From: Rhodoferax ferrireducens T118
GTDB taxonomy: Bacteria > Pseudomonadota > Gammaproteobacteria > Burkholderiales > Burkholderiaceae_C
Assembly: GCF_000013605.1 (NCBI RefSeq)
Contig: NC_007908.1
Coordinates: 3,658,001 to 3,722,000, forward strand
Direction: 5' to 3'
Length of the DNA: 64,000 bases
The first letter of the stretch is position 1, and each line of letters opens with the position of its first letter. The position numbers and the translations under genes are program-made. Shown here one piece after another: positions 1-8,120 of this stretch. The notes below the pieces were generated by a model that had not been told where the DNA came from, did no database searches, and saw nothing but the letters and a program-made list of their open reading frames with translations.

Positions 1-137
1 TGCCGACGGGACCATTCGCAGAATTTCACAGCCTTGTTCACAAGCATCATCTGGCCTTGGAGCATGAGTTTGCCAAAGACGATGATCCACAAGCCTCGTA
101 CCCGGTTGATGACTACGTGCTGGACGCCAACGAGTAG
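1..137 (+). CDS. C-terminal end of an unidentified protein (partial)
   Basis: An open frame enters from the left edge (first full codon at position 3) and runs 44 codons to a TAG at 135-137. The visible tail is hydrophilic and acidic, with a His-rich patch (HKHH) and an end reading DDYVLDANE. The composition looks like a genuine C-terminus, but I cannot assign a family. It points toward the purine gene cluster on the other strand, so the two are convergent. The rest of the gene lies outside the window. Confidence 0.45.
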   Translation, partial: PTGPFAEFHSLVHKHHLALEHEFAKDDDPQASYPVDDYVLDANE

Positions 138-200
138 CGAACAGCCCAGGCCAGGCGCCGGGGTCACCGGGGCCGGACCGGTCCGAGGCCAGAAATAAAT

Positions 201-254
201 TCAAAATCAATAGCTACAAACCCAATAAAGACGGTGGCTAGAGGCCAAAAGGCT
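201..254 (+). repeat. Dispersed AT-rich repeat, copy R1
   Basis: This is an intergenic copy between the left-edge frame and the end of guaD. The left part reads AATCAATAGCTAC and the right part has the core ACGGTGGCTAGAGG followed by CCAAAAGG. The core differs from the commonest form (CGGGGGCTAGAG) at one base. It abuts the guaD stop codon. Confidence 0.7.
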
Positions 255-1591
255 TAAATGTTTTGAGAGATAACCGTCTTTTCCACCAGTCGGTCATCGC
301 CCAGCACGATCATGGCAAACAGCAGCTCATCGAGACTGTGGGCGCTCGCGGTCCGGCGCGCCAGCAAAGGCGTGGCCTGCGGGTTCAAGACCACGAAATC
401 GGCTTCGCAACCGGGCTGCAGATTGCCCACCGCTGGCGCACCGTGTCGGCCGTCCAGCCCCAGCGCCTGCGCTGCGCCCAAGGTGTGTTGCCACCACAAA
501 TGCTGCGGCGCCAGCGACAAGCCCGCTTTGGTCTGCCCTTCGCGGCCCACGTAGTAGGCCGCCAGCATGGTGTGAAACGGACTGAAACTGGTGCCCCCGC
601 CCACATCGCTGGCCAGGCCGTAGGAGAAGCCGGCCCGGTCGGCCGCCGCATAGTCAAAAAAGCCGCTGCCCAGAAACAGATTGCTGGTCGGGCAAACCGC
701 GGCGCTGGCACCGGTGTCGCGCATCAGGGCGCGATCCATCTCATCGAGGTGAAGGCAGTGAGCGTAAATTGCGCGCGGGCGCATCAGGCCGAAATCGGCA
801 TAGGTGCCCAGGTAGCTGCGCGAGGCGGGAAACAACGCGCGCGCCCATTTGATCTCATCGAGGTTCTCCGCCACATGCGACTGAATCCAGACCCCGGGAT
901 ATTTGGTCGCCAACACGCCGGCCCCGCGCAATTGGGCCGCTGAACAACTGGGCGCAAAACGCGGCGTGATGGCATAACCCAGACGGCCCCTGCCATGCCA
1001 TTTTTGCAGCAAGGCCTCGGAGTCGATCAAGCTTTGCTCGGTCGCATCCAGCGTCCCGTCGGGTGCGGCGCGGTTGAGCAGCTCGGCCGGGGCATGGCGG
1101 TCCATCAGGCACAGCCCGGTGATCAGGCGCAGACGCCGATGCAGCGCCGCGGTGAACAGCGCGTCGACCGATTCGGCGTGTGCGGTGGCAAACGCCAGCG
1201 CCGTCGTGACGCCGTTGCGCAACAGTTCCGCTATGAAAAATGTAGCTTCTTGTGCACTGTATTCGGGGGCTGAGAAGCGTTTTTCCTCGGGAAATGTGTA
1301 CTTCTCCAACCACGGCAACAAACCATCGGCGGGTGAGCCGATGACCTTGGTCTGCGGAAAGTGGATATGCAGGTCCACAAAGCCGGGGGCGATGATGCGC
1401 CCCGGCAGGTGCTCGATCTCCACACCAGGGACGCGGTCCTTCAGCTCCCGGTACGGACCCACCGCCTGCACCACCTGCATGCCGGCGCCATTGGGGCCCA
1501 CGACCAGCAGACCGTCTTCTTCGAAAACAGCCGCGTGGCGTGGCTCGCGCTCGGGGGCGAAACGCAGAATGGCGGCGCGGTAGGCTTTCAT
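254..1591 (-). CDS. guaD: Guanine deaminase
   Basis: Zinc amidohydrolase that deaminates guanine to xanthine in the cytoplasm. The protein has 445 residues, the usual length. HIH at residues 75-77 sits in the context LHIHFPQ, and the following FPQ is characteristic of guanine deaminases. Further metal or catalytic candidates are H239 (SHVAEN), H278 (YAHCLH) and D329 (SDVGGG). The start is the ATG at 1591, 10 bases after the stop of the BMP receptor gene, so the two probably share a transcript. The neighbours (adenine deaminase and a nucleoside-type receptor) support purine salvage. Residues 103-122 are encoded by DNA that strongly resembles the dispersed repeat of this window, yet the protein aligns with homologues there without a length change as far as I can recall. 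Confidence 0.92.
   Translation of the reverse strand: MKAYRAAILRFAPEREPRHAAVFEEDGLLVVGPNGAGMQVVQAVGPYRELKDRVPGVEIEHLPGRIIAPGFVDLHIHFPQTKVIGSPADGLLPWLEKYTFPEEKRFSAPEYSAQEATFFIAELLRNGVTTALAFATAHAESVDALFTAALHRRLRLITGLCLMDRHAPAELLNRAAPDGTLDATEQSLIDSEALLQKWHGRGRLGYAITPRFAPSCSAAQLRGAGVLATKYPGVWIQSHVAENLDEIKWARALFPASRSYLGTYADFGLMRPRAIYAHCLHLDEMDRALMRDTGASAAVCPTSNLFLGSGFFDYAAADRAGFSYGLASDVGGGTSFSPFHTMLAAYYVGREGQTKAGLSLAPQHLWWQHTLGAAQALGLDGRHGAPAVGNLQPGCEADFVVLNPQATPLLARRTASAHSLDELLFAMIVLGDDRLVEKTVISQNI
1226..1284 (+). repeat. Dispersed repeat, copy R2, inside guaD
   Basis: The plus strand reads GCTATGAAAAATGTAGC, then TTCTTGTGCA, then the core CGGGGGCTGAGAAG and a T-run. This is antisense to guaD and covers codons for residues 103-122. 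It follows the left arm, spacer and core order of the intergenic copies. The local base composition is AT-richer than the rest of guaD. Confidence 0.6.
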
Positions 1592-1601
1592 GGCGCTTGC
1601 A

Positions 1602-2693
1602 TCAAGGCAACTTGCCCTGCACCCCTTGCACCAGCCAGTTCATCTTGAGAATCTGCTCATCCGTCAGTGTCCGGCCTTTGGCGATGACTTCTTTGCCCTC
1701 ATTGTCCCGCACCGCTTGACTGGCTTGGAACGGGTGCAACTTGCCTGCGGCCATGTCTTGTTGGCGCGCCAGTACTTCCTGCTGCACCGCCTTCGGCACT
1801 TTCGAGCCAAAGCCCTCGACCTTGATCATGCCCTCACGCACGCCACCCCAGACGCGACCACTCTTCCAGCTGCCATTGAGCACCGCTTGCGCGCGCTGGG
1901 TGTAGTAAGGGCCCCATTGGTGGGTGACGGCGACGATCTGCGCGTCGGGTGCAATTTTTCGCATGTCCGAGTGGTAGCCCACGGCCAGTCTGCCGCGCTC
2001 CTGCGCTGCCACCATGACGGCCGATGAACCGGTGTGAAAAGCAATCACATCGACGTTCTGGTTGAACAGCGTCATGGCAGCGTCGCGCTCGCGGCTGGGG
2101 TCAAACCAGGTGTTGAGCCACACGACTTTGACCTCTGCCTTCGGGTCCACCGAGCGCATGCCCAAGGTGAAGGCGTTGATGCCTTGCAGCACTTCGGGAA
2201 TCGCAAAGCCCGCCACGTAGCCGGCCACATGGCTGGTCGTCATGCGCCCGGCGGCAATGCCGGCCAGGTAGCGGCCCTCGTAGTAGCGCGCGTTGGCCAC
2301 CGCCACGTTGGGCGCGGTCTTGTAGCCGGTGATGGATTCGAACTTGACGTCCGGGAACTCCTGCGCCACCTTCAGCGTGGGCTCCATGTAGCCAAAGCTG
2401 GGCGTGAAAATCAGCTTGTGGCCCTTGGCGGCGAGGTCGCGGATCACACGCTCGGCATCCGGCCCTTCGGCCACGTTTTCGACATAGGTAGTTTTGACCC
2501 GGGCACCCAAGGCGGCCTCAAGCGCCCGGCGCCCCTCGTCGTGCTGGCGCACCCAGCCGGTGTCCAGCAGCGGGGCCACATACACAAAGCCAATTTTGAG
2601 CGGCTCTTGGGCGGCAATCGGCGCAGCAGTCTGCGAAAAAACGGGAGAAATAAAACAGGCGGCCGCGAGCGCGGCGACGAGGTTTTTATACAT
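1602..2693 (-). CDS. BMP-family ABC transporter substrate-binding protein (nucleoside/purine type)
   Basis: Periplasmic receptor of the BMP/PnrA family, known to bind purine nucleosides for ABC importers. It has 363 residues, an N-terminal signal peptide (hydrophobic stretch ending PVFSQTA) and the family pattern KIGFVYVAPLLDTGW, which starts the mature domain. The start is an ATG at 2693 with AGAGGA five bases upstream. It is followed 10 bases later by guaD and preceded by a terminator and adenine deaminase, so the ligand is probably a purine. No ABC permease or ATPase gene is present in the window, so the transporter partners must be elsewhere or absent. Confidence 0.88.
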   Translation of the reverse strand: MYKNLVAALAAACFISPVFSQTAAPIAAQEPLKIGFVYVAPLLDTGWVRQHDEGRRALEAALGARVKTTYVENVAEGPDAERVIRDLAAKGHKLIFTPSFGYMEPTLKVAQEFPDVKFESITGYKTAPNVAVANARYYEGRYLAGIAAGRMTTSHVAGYVAGFAIPEVLQGINAFTLGMRSVDPKAEVKVVWLNTWFDPSRERDAAMTLFNQNVDVIAFHTGSSAVMVAAQERGRLAVGYHSDMRKIAPDAQIVAVTHQWGPYYTQRAQAVLNGSWKSGRVWGGVREGMIKVEGFGSKVPKAVQQEVLARQQDMAAGKLHPFQASQAVRDNEGKEVIAKGRTLTDEQILKMNWLVQGVQGKLP

Positions 2694-2720
2694 GGTAGTC
2701 CTCTACATGGCTCCGAAACA

Positions 2721-2752
2721 TAAAAACAAGGCCCGCCGGAGCAGCGGGCCTT
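2721..2752 (-). terminator. Rho-independent terminator after the adenine deaminase gene
   Basis: On the minus strand a nine-base-pair stem (AAGGCCCGC paired with GCGGGCCTT, seven-base loop) is followed by GTTTTTA. It lies about 50 bases past the adenine deaminase stop and just before the BMP receptor start. It suggests the receptor and guaD are mainly transcribed from their own promoter. Confidence 0.75.
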
Positions 2753-2802
2753 GGCTGTGATTTTAACGTCGCGCGGGGCGGCGCGAATCAGAGTCAAACC
2801 GC

Positions 2803-3849
2803 TTATTCAAAAGTCTCGAATACGCCCGCCAAACGATCAAAATACTGCCGCTTGAGCCTGTCGTCAATGAAACTCGCCTCAAAACTGTTGTGCGCCAACT
2901 GGTAGGCGTGCTGGGCCGTCAGCCCCAGGGCGGCAAAGGTCTGGGTGAAGTTCTGGTTGATGTAGCCGCCAAAATAAGACGGGTCATCCGAGTTGACCGT
3001 CGCCACGATGCCGGCCTCCAGCAGGCGCCCCAAATTGTGCGCCGCCAGGGTGGGGAAGACCCGCAGCTTCAAGTTGGAGAGCGGGCACACGGTGAGCGCA
3101 ATGCGGTCCCTGGCCAGACGCGCCATCAGCAGCGGGTCTTGGACGGCCTGCACGCCGTGGTCGATACGCTCCACCTTGAGAACATCGAGCGCACTCCAGA
3201 TGTAAGCGGGCGGGCCCTCCTCGCCCGCATGGGCCACCAGCCGCAGGCCCAGCTCGCGGGCGCGGGCAAACACGCGGGCAAACTTTTCCGGCGGATGACC
3301 CATTTCACTCGACGCCAAGCCCACCCCCACCAATTTATCAAGGTGAGGCAGGGCCTGCTCCAGGCACTCGAACGCCTCTTGCTCACTCAGGTGGCGCAAA
3401 AAACAGAGAATCAAGGAGGCATTCATGTCAAATTCGACACGCGCATCAACGCAGGCACGGTACAGGCCGTTGATGACCACGTCCGCGCTCACGCCGTGAG
3501 CCGTATGCGTCTGGGGGTCGAAAAATATCTCGGCATGCAGCACGTTGTCGGCCGCAGCGCGGGCCAGATAAGCATGCGTCATGTCATAGAAATCCTGCTC
3601 GGTACGCAGCACCAGCGTGCCCGCGTGGTAGATGTCCAGAAAGCTCTGCAGGTTGTCAAATACATAGGCCGCGCGCAAGGACGCCACATCCGGATAAGGG
3701 ATGGACACGCCGTTGCGCTGGGCCAAGGCAAACATCAACTCCGGCTCCAGCGAGCCTTCAATGTGGATGTGCAACTCGGCCTTCGGGATGGTGCGCAGCA
3801 GCTCGGGCAGGCGCTCTTGGGAAACCGGTTTGATCGTCATGATGCTCAC
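2803..3849 (-). CDS. Adenine deaminase (adenosine deaminase superfamily)
   Basis: Cytoplasmic zinc hydrolase that probably converts adenine to hypoxanthine. It has 348 residues. The N-terminal metal motif is HIHIEGS (HxH) near residue 27, HAGEEG follows in the middle, and a late NSDDPSYF motif carries the catalytic-site aspartates. The segment SSEMGHPPEKF resembles the adenine-deaminase branch (S-E-x-G-x-P-P) rather than the adenosine-deaminase branch, so I favour adenine, but adenosine cannot be excluded. The start is a GTG at 3849 that overlaps the stop of the upstream SDR gene (GTGA); an ATG three codons further is an alternative. The gene ends before a terminator. Confidence 0.85.
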   Translation of the reverse strand: MSIMTIKPVSQERLPELLRTIPKAELHIHIEGSLEPELMFALAQRNGVSIPYPDVASLRAAYVFDNLQSFLDIYHAGTLVLRTEQDFYDMTHAYLARAAADNVLHAEIFFDPQTHTAHGVSADVVINGLYRACVDARVEFDMNASLILCFLRHLSEQEAFECLEQALPHLDKLVGVGLASSEMGHPPEKFARVFARARELGLRLVAHAGEEGPPAYIWSALDVLKVERIDHGVQAVQDPLLMARLARDRIALTVCPLSNLKLRVFPTLAAHNLGRLLEAGIVATVNSDDPSYFGGYINQNFTQTFAALGLTAQHAYQLAHNSFEASFIDDRLKRQYFDRLAGVFETFE

Positions 3850-4859
3850 GCTGCCTTTCGCGACGCCGAAGCGCTGTGTTGATTTTCAGGATTGGCACCC
3901 GGTGCCCGCGCCAGCAAACCGTCGGCCACCGTCGGGTAGCGCAACGCCAGCCGCAATTCACGCTTCAGACGGGTGTTGTCCATGCGGCGCGACTCACTCA
4001 TGAAGCTCAGCAGCATCAAGGACAAGTGCGCGCTGGCCGTGCTTCTGGGTACGCGCGGCGGGCGCGCCAAGCCATACAGGTCGGCAGCCAGATCAAAGTA
4101 GTCGCCCATCTTGAGGCAGGTGTCATCGTTCACGTTGTAAATGCGTTGTGCTTGAGCGCGCCACAGCGCCGCCACGCAGGCGCGGGCCAGATCGTCGGCA
4201 TGGATGTGGTTGGTATAGACATCATCGGCGGCCTGCAGCACCGGCGTGCCTTTGATCAGCCGCGCCTGCGGTGTGCCGTTCAAGCGGTCGGGTGCGTAGA
4301 TGCCAGGAATGCGCAAAATGCTGCTGCGCACGCCGCTGGCGCGGCCAAAGAAGCGCATGGTGTTCTCAGCATCAATTCTCCTCCTGGCCCTTGCTGTGTC
4401 TGCATGAGTAGCTCTTGTTTCAATAGCAACTTCACCGTGGCAGTCGCCATACACGCCGCTGGTGGAGGCATACACCAGGGCATCCGGTCGACTGCGCAGG
4501 CCCAAGGCACGGGTCAAGGCCAGGCTGCGTGCATCAGTCCAGCCTTCATCGGGTGGCGGCGCCAGATGCAGCACCCGATGCGCCAGTCCGCCCAGGCGGC
4601 GCAGCGACGCGGGCGCATCCAGATTGCCAGCTAAGGGCGTGATGCCGCACTGACGCAGTTCAGCGGTGCGCTCCACGCTGGAGGTGAGCGCCAGCAGCCG
4701 CACCCGGGCGGGCAGCGCTTGCGCCACGCGCAGACCGATATCGCCACAGCCGACGATCAACACCCGCAGACGGCGGAAACGGGCTGGCAAGGCGCCGGGG
4801 CGGGTCGCGTACAGGCTGCGGGCGGGGCTTGGATTTGAAGGCAAAATCGGGGTACTCAA
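3846..4859 (-). CDS. Atypical SDR / NAD(P)-dependent epimerase-like protein
   Basis: Rossmann-fold protein of the extended SDR class with up to 337 residues. The dinucleotide motif VGCGDIGLRVA is near residue 37 and the active-site-like STSGVYGDC near residue 133. Homologues are usually annotated as NAD-dependent epimerase/dehydratase without a known substrate. The longest start is a TTG at 4859; GTG codons nearer the VLIVGCG strand are alternatives, so the N-terminus is uncertain. The 3' end overlaps the adenine deaminase start, implying coupling. Residues 143-162, directly after the STSGVYG motif, are encoded by DNA resembling the dispersed repeat. Confidence 0.78.
   Translation of the reverse strand: MSTPILPSNPSPARSLYATRPGALPARFRRLRVLIVGCGDIGLRVAQALPARVRLLALTSSVERTAELRQCGITPLAGNLDAPASLRRLGGLAHRVLHLAPPPDEGWTDARSLALTRALGLRSRPDALVYASTSGVYGDCHGEVAIETRATHADTARARRRIDAENTMRFFGRASGVRSSILRIPGIYAPDRLNGTPQARLIKGTPVLQAADDVYTNHIHADDLARACVAALWRAQAQRIYNVNDDTCLKMGDYFDLAADLYGLARPPRVPRSTASAHLSLMLLSFMSESRRMDNTRLKRELRLALRYPTVADGLLARAPGANPENQHSASASRKAA
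4376..4432 (-). repeat. Dispersed repeat, copy R3, inside the SDR gene
   Basis: Read on the minus (coding) strand: TTGCTATTGAAACAAGAGCT, then ACTCATGCAGAC, then GCAAGGGCCAGGAGG. The order of left arm, TGCA-containing spacer and purine-rich core matches other copies, but the core is diverged (AAGGGCCAGGAGG against CGGGGGCTAGAGG). It encodes residues 143-162. Confidence 0.5.
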
Positions 4860-4947
4860 GTGTTATGGACAGCGCTTGTTGCGACGCAACAGCGGTCTGT
4901 CCCGCAAAACATCAACCACGCAACTCTACCCCAAGGACACACCCCCC

Positions 4948-6030
4948 ATGACGCGCAGCGCAACCCGGGCTCCGGGCTTTCACATCACGGTTCAACCCAG
5001 CGGCCGCGCCTTCACCACCGAGGCGGACGAGACGATTTTGGCGGCCGGGATTCGCGCCGGTGTCGGCCTGCCCTATGGCTGCCAGGATGGCGCCTGCGGC
5101 TCCTGCAAATGCAAAAAGCTCGAAGGCATCGTGGTGCATGGCGCGCACCAGAGCAAGGCACTGAGCGACGAGGAAGAGGCCCAGGGCTGGGTCCTGACCT
5201 GTTGCGCCGTGGCCCACAGCGATGTGCTGCTGGAGTCGCGCCAGGTCACGCGGGAAGACGCCTTGCCCATCAAGAAGATGCCAAGCCGCGTCAGCGCCAT
5301 GGAAAAGCTGTCGCCGGATGTGATGCGCCTGCAATTGCAGTTGCCCGCCAGCGAGCCGTTCAACTACCACGCCGGCCAGTATGTTGAATTTCTGTTGCGC
5401 GATGGCGTGCGCCGCAGCTATTCCATCGCCAACGCGCCGCACACGCCGGCAGCCCCCGACGGCAAGCCCGGCGCGCTGGAACTGCACATTCGCCACATGC
5501 CGGGCGGCCAATTTACCGACCATGTGTTTGCTGCCATGAAAGAAAGAGACATCCTGCGCATTGAGGGCCCGTATGGCAGCTTCTACCTGCGTGAAGACAG
5601 CAGCAAACCGATCGTGCTGCTGGCTGCGGGCACCGGGTTTGCGCCCGTCAAGGCCTTGATAGAACAGCTCCAGTTCACGGGCAGCACGCGCCCCGTGACG
5701 CTGTACTGGGGCGGTCGGCGCCCGGCGGACCTGTACCTGGACGCCTGGGTCAGAGCCAAACTGGCTGAAATGCCGAACCTGCGCTATGTGCCGGTGGTGT
5801 CGAACGCGCTGCCCGAAGACAGCTGGTTGGGGCGCACCGGTTTTGTCCATCTGGCCGTGTTGCAGGACCTGCCGGACTTATCTGGCTACCAGGTCTATGC
5901 CAGTGGCGCCCCCATCGTGGTGGACTCGGCCCACGCCGCCTACACGCGGGCGGGCCTGCCGCCGGACGAGTTTTATGCCGACGCGTTTATCACCGAGGCC
6001 GACAAGGCCCGGGACGGCGCAACCATCTGA
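4948..6030 (+). CDS. 2Fe-2S/FAD/NAD(P)H oxidoreductase (CDP-6-deoxy-delta-3,4-glucoseen reductase-like)
   Basis: Electron-transfer flavoprotein of about 360 residues. The order is an N-terminal plant-type ferredoxin domain (cluster ligands in CQDGACGSCKC with a later CC pair), an FAD-binding barrel (RRSYSIANAP) and a C-terminal NAD(P) domain (LLAAGTGFAPVKAL). It would pass electrons from NAD(P)H via FAD to the cluster and on to a partner enzyme. The open frame extends upstream of 4948, but the ATG at 4948 has AAGGA about nine bases before it and the preceding codons do not resemble the family. In Burkholderiales this single-copy protein carries the AscD/RfbI name by similarity; its true partner is not shown here. 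It is divergent from the SDR gene. Confidence 0.85.
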   Translation: MTRSATRAPGFHITVQPSGRAFTTEADETILAAGIRAGVGLPYGCQDGACGSCKCKKLEGIVVHGAHQSKALSDEEEAQGWVLTCCAVAHSDVLLESRQVTREDALPIKKMPSRVSAMEKLSPDVMRLQLQLPASEPFNYHAGQYVEFLLRDGVRRSYSIANAPHTPAAPDGKPGALELHIRHMPGGQFTDHVFAAMKERDILRIEGPYGSFYLREDSSKPIVLLAAGTGFAPVKALIEQLQFTGSTRPVTLYWGGRRPADLYLDAWVRAKLAEMPNLRYVPVVSNALPEDSWLGRTGFVHLAVLQDLPDLSGYQVYASGAPIVVDSAHAAYTRAGLPPDEFYADAFITEADKARDGATI

Positions 6031-6050
6031 CGTTCACTTGAGGTACCCCT

Positions 6051-7022
6051 ATGCATTACAAATCACTCCTTCTCACCGCCCTCACCCTTCTCGCCACCGC
6101 CACGGCGCCGGTCGCGCAGGCCCAGAGCAAACCCATTCGTCTGGTCGTGCCCTACGCCGCGGGCGGCCCGCTGGACGTGACAGCACGGATACTGGCCGAG
6201 GCCGTCAAGGACAGCCTGGGCACCGTCATCGTCGACAACAAGCCCGGTGCGGGCGGCAACATCGGCGCTGACGCCGTCGCCAAAGCCGCCCCCGACGGCC
6301 TGACCATCGGCATCGCCGCCACCGCCACCCACGCGGTGAACCCCTGGCTTTTTGCCAAGATGCCTTTTAACGCGGCCAGCGACTTTGCCCCCATTACCCA
6401 AATGGTGCGCGTCCCCAATGTGTTGGTCATGAACGCCGACACCGCCCGTCGCCTGAAAATCAGCAGCGCCCGCGACCTGATTGCCTACGCCCGTGCCAAC
6501 CCGGCCAAACTCAACTATGGCAGCGGCGGCAACGGCAGCGCCGGTCATCTGGCCGGTGAAATGTTCAAAAAAGAGGCCGGCATCTTTGCCGTGCACATTC
6601 CCTACAACGGCGGCAACCCGGCGCAGTTGGCCCTGCTCAGTGGCCACGTTGATTTCAATATCGACAACCTCGCCACAGCGGCCCCCAACATTCGCTCCGG
6701 CAAGCTCATTGCACTGGCCGTGACCACGCCAACCCGCACTGCCGCCCTGCCCGACACGCCGCCGCTGGCCGATACCCTCAAGGGTTTTTCCATTGACACC
6801 TGGTGGGGTCTGGTAGCACCTGCCGGCACGCCCAAAGAGACCATCACACGGCTCAATCAGGCTTTTGTCGCCGCGCTGAACACACCCGCGACCAAATCCC
6901 GTTTTGCAACCCTGCTGGCCGAACCCGCGCCCAGCACGCCGGAGGAATTTGGCGCCTTGATGCAAAAGGAACGCGCCAAGTATGAAAAACTGGTGAAGCT
7001 GTCAGGCGCCCGGGTCGATTGA
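6051..7022 (+). CDS. Bug/TctC-family extracytoplasmic solute receptor
   Basis: Periplasmic binding protein of the Bug family, hugely expanded in Burkholderiales. It has 323 residues and a signal peptide (positive start, hydrophobic core, cleavage near AQAQS). The mature protein starts KPIRLVVPYAAGGPLD, the typical first strand. PYNGGNPAQLALLSGHVDF matches the central ligand-contact segment. The start is an ATG at 6051, 20 bases after the reductase stop with GAGG upstream. No tctA/tctB membrane genes are adjacent, so it is an orphan receptor with unknown ligand. Its 3' end overlaps the convergent queG by 21 bases. Confidence 0.9.
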   Translation: MHYKSLLLTALTLLATATAPVAQAQSKPIRLVVPYAAGGPLDVTARILAEAVKDSLGTVIVDNKPGAGGNIGADAVAKAAPDGLTIGIAATATHAVNPWLFAKMPFNAASDFAPITQMVRVPNVLVMNADTARRLKISSARDLIAYARANPAKLNYGSGGNGSAGHLAGEMFKKEAGIFAVHIPYNGGNPAQLALLSGHVDFNIDNLATAAPNIRSGKLIALAVTTPTRTAALPDTPPLADTLKGFSIDTWWGLVAPAGTPKETITRLNQAFVAALNTPATKSRFATLLAEPAPSTPEEFGALMQKERAKYEKLVKLSGARVD

Positions 7023-8120
7023 CAGGGGGACCGCCAGTCGGCTTTCCAGGGCCCAGGCCACGTGCTCCCGCACCAGTGCGCTCGGGTGCTCGGCGCGCAG
7101 CGCCAGCGCCTGCACCAGGTCTGCCGCCGGGTCCGCGCGTAAGGCATTGCCCAGGGCCACCGCAATATTGCGCAGCCAACGTTCATGACCGATACGCCGG
7201 ATCGGGCTGCCTTCGGTGAGACGCAAAAAATCTTCTTCCGTCCAGGCAAACAGGGTCACCATTTGACTGCCGCCCAAGCCGGGGCGTTCATCAAAATCGG
7301 GCAAGGCGCTGCGCTGCGCGAACTTGTTCCACGGGCAAATCAACTGGCAGTCGTCACAACCGTAAATCCGGTTGCCAATCAGCGGGCGCAGTTCCAACGG
7401 GATCGGCCCCGCATGCTCGATCGTCAGGTAGGAGATGCAGCGCCGGGCATCGAGCTGCTGCGGCGCCACAATGGCCTGCGTCGGGCAGACCTCGATGCAC
7501 GCCGAGCAACTGCCGCAGTGGCCCAATACCGGCGCGCTGGTCGGCAAGGCCAGATCGACATAAATTTCACCCAGAAAAAACATCGATCCCGCTTCGCGGC
7601 TGAGCACCAGCGTGTGTTTGCCGCGCCAGCCCTGGCCACTGCGCGCGGCCAGCTCGGCCTCCAGTACCGGGGCTGAATCGGTGAAGACACGATGACCAAA
7701 CGGTCCCATCTCCAGGGCGATGCGCTCGCTCAACTGTTGCAGGCGCTTACGCAATACCTTGTGGTAGTCCCGCCCTCTGGCGTAGACTGACACGATGCCT
7801 TCGCGCGGTCGCCTCAGCCGGTCAAACTCGATGGCCTGCCACCCGGGCTTTGTTGCGGCAGGCAGATAGTCCATGCGCACCGTAATGACACTCACGGTGC
7901 CGGGCACCAACTCGGCGGGGCGGGCGCGCTTGAGACCGTGTGCTGCCATGTAGGCCATGTCACCATGAAAACCACGGGCCAACCAGGTCGATAATCCCTG
8001 TTCAGATGAAGACAAATCCACACCGGCCACGCCAATTTGGGAGAATCCCAGCTCCCGGGCCCAGGCCTGAATTTTGGAGACCCATTGACTGGCCTCGGCA
8101 TGAATATTGAAGTTGGTCAC
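7002..8120 (-). CDS. queG: Epoxyqueuosine reductase
   Basis: Cobalamin- and iron-sulfur-dependent enzyme for the last step of queuosine synthesis in tRNA anticodons. About 372 residues from the proposed GTG at 8120. Two 4Fe-4S cluster motifs are visible, CGSCSACIEVCP and CDDCQLICPW, plus the family segment KVLRKRLQ before them. A HEAT-like tail follows (ALRAEHPSALVREHVAWALE). The frame stays open upstream to 8702, but that part is the antisense of tsaE. The GTG start lacks a clear ribosome-binding site and lies 20 bases inside the divergent tsaE start, so the exact N-terminus is uncertain. Confidence 0.88.
   Translation of the reverse strand: MTNFNIHAEASQWVSKIQAWARELGFSQIGVAGVDLSSSEQGLSTWLARGFHGDMAYMAAHGLKRARPAELVPGTVSVITVRMDYLPAATKPGWQAIEFDRLRRPREGIVSVYARGRDYHKVLRKRLQQLSERIALEMGPFGHRVFTDSAPVLEAELAARSGQGWRGKHTLVLSREAGSMFFLGEIYVDLALPTSAPVLGHCGSCSACIEVCPTQAIVAPQQLDARRCISYLTIEHAGPIPLELRPLIGNRIYGCDDCQLICPWNKFAQRSALPDFDERPGLGGSQMVTLFAWTEEDFLRLTEGSPIRRIGHERWLRNIAVALGNALRADPAADLVQALALRAEHPSALVREHVAWALESRLAVPLSIDPGA

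Noticed and set aside
4666..4947. N-terminal extension of the 2Fe-2S reductase
   Set aside because: The extension is antisense of the SDR gene and not family-like; the ATG at 4948 has a ribosome-binding site.
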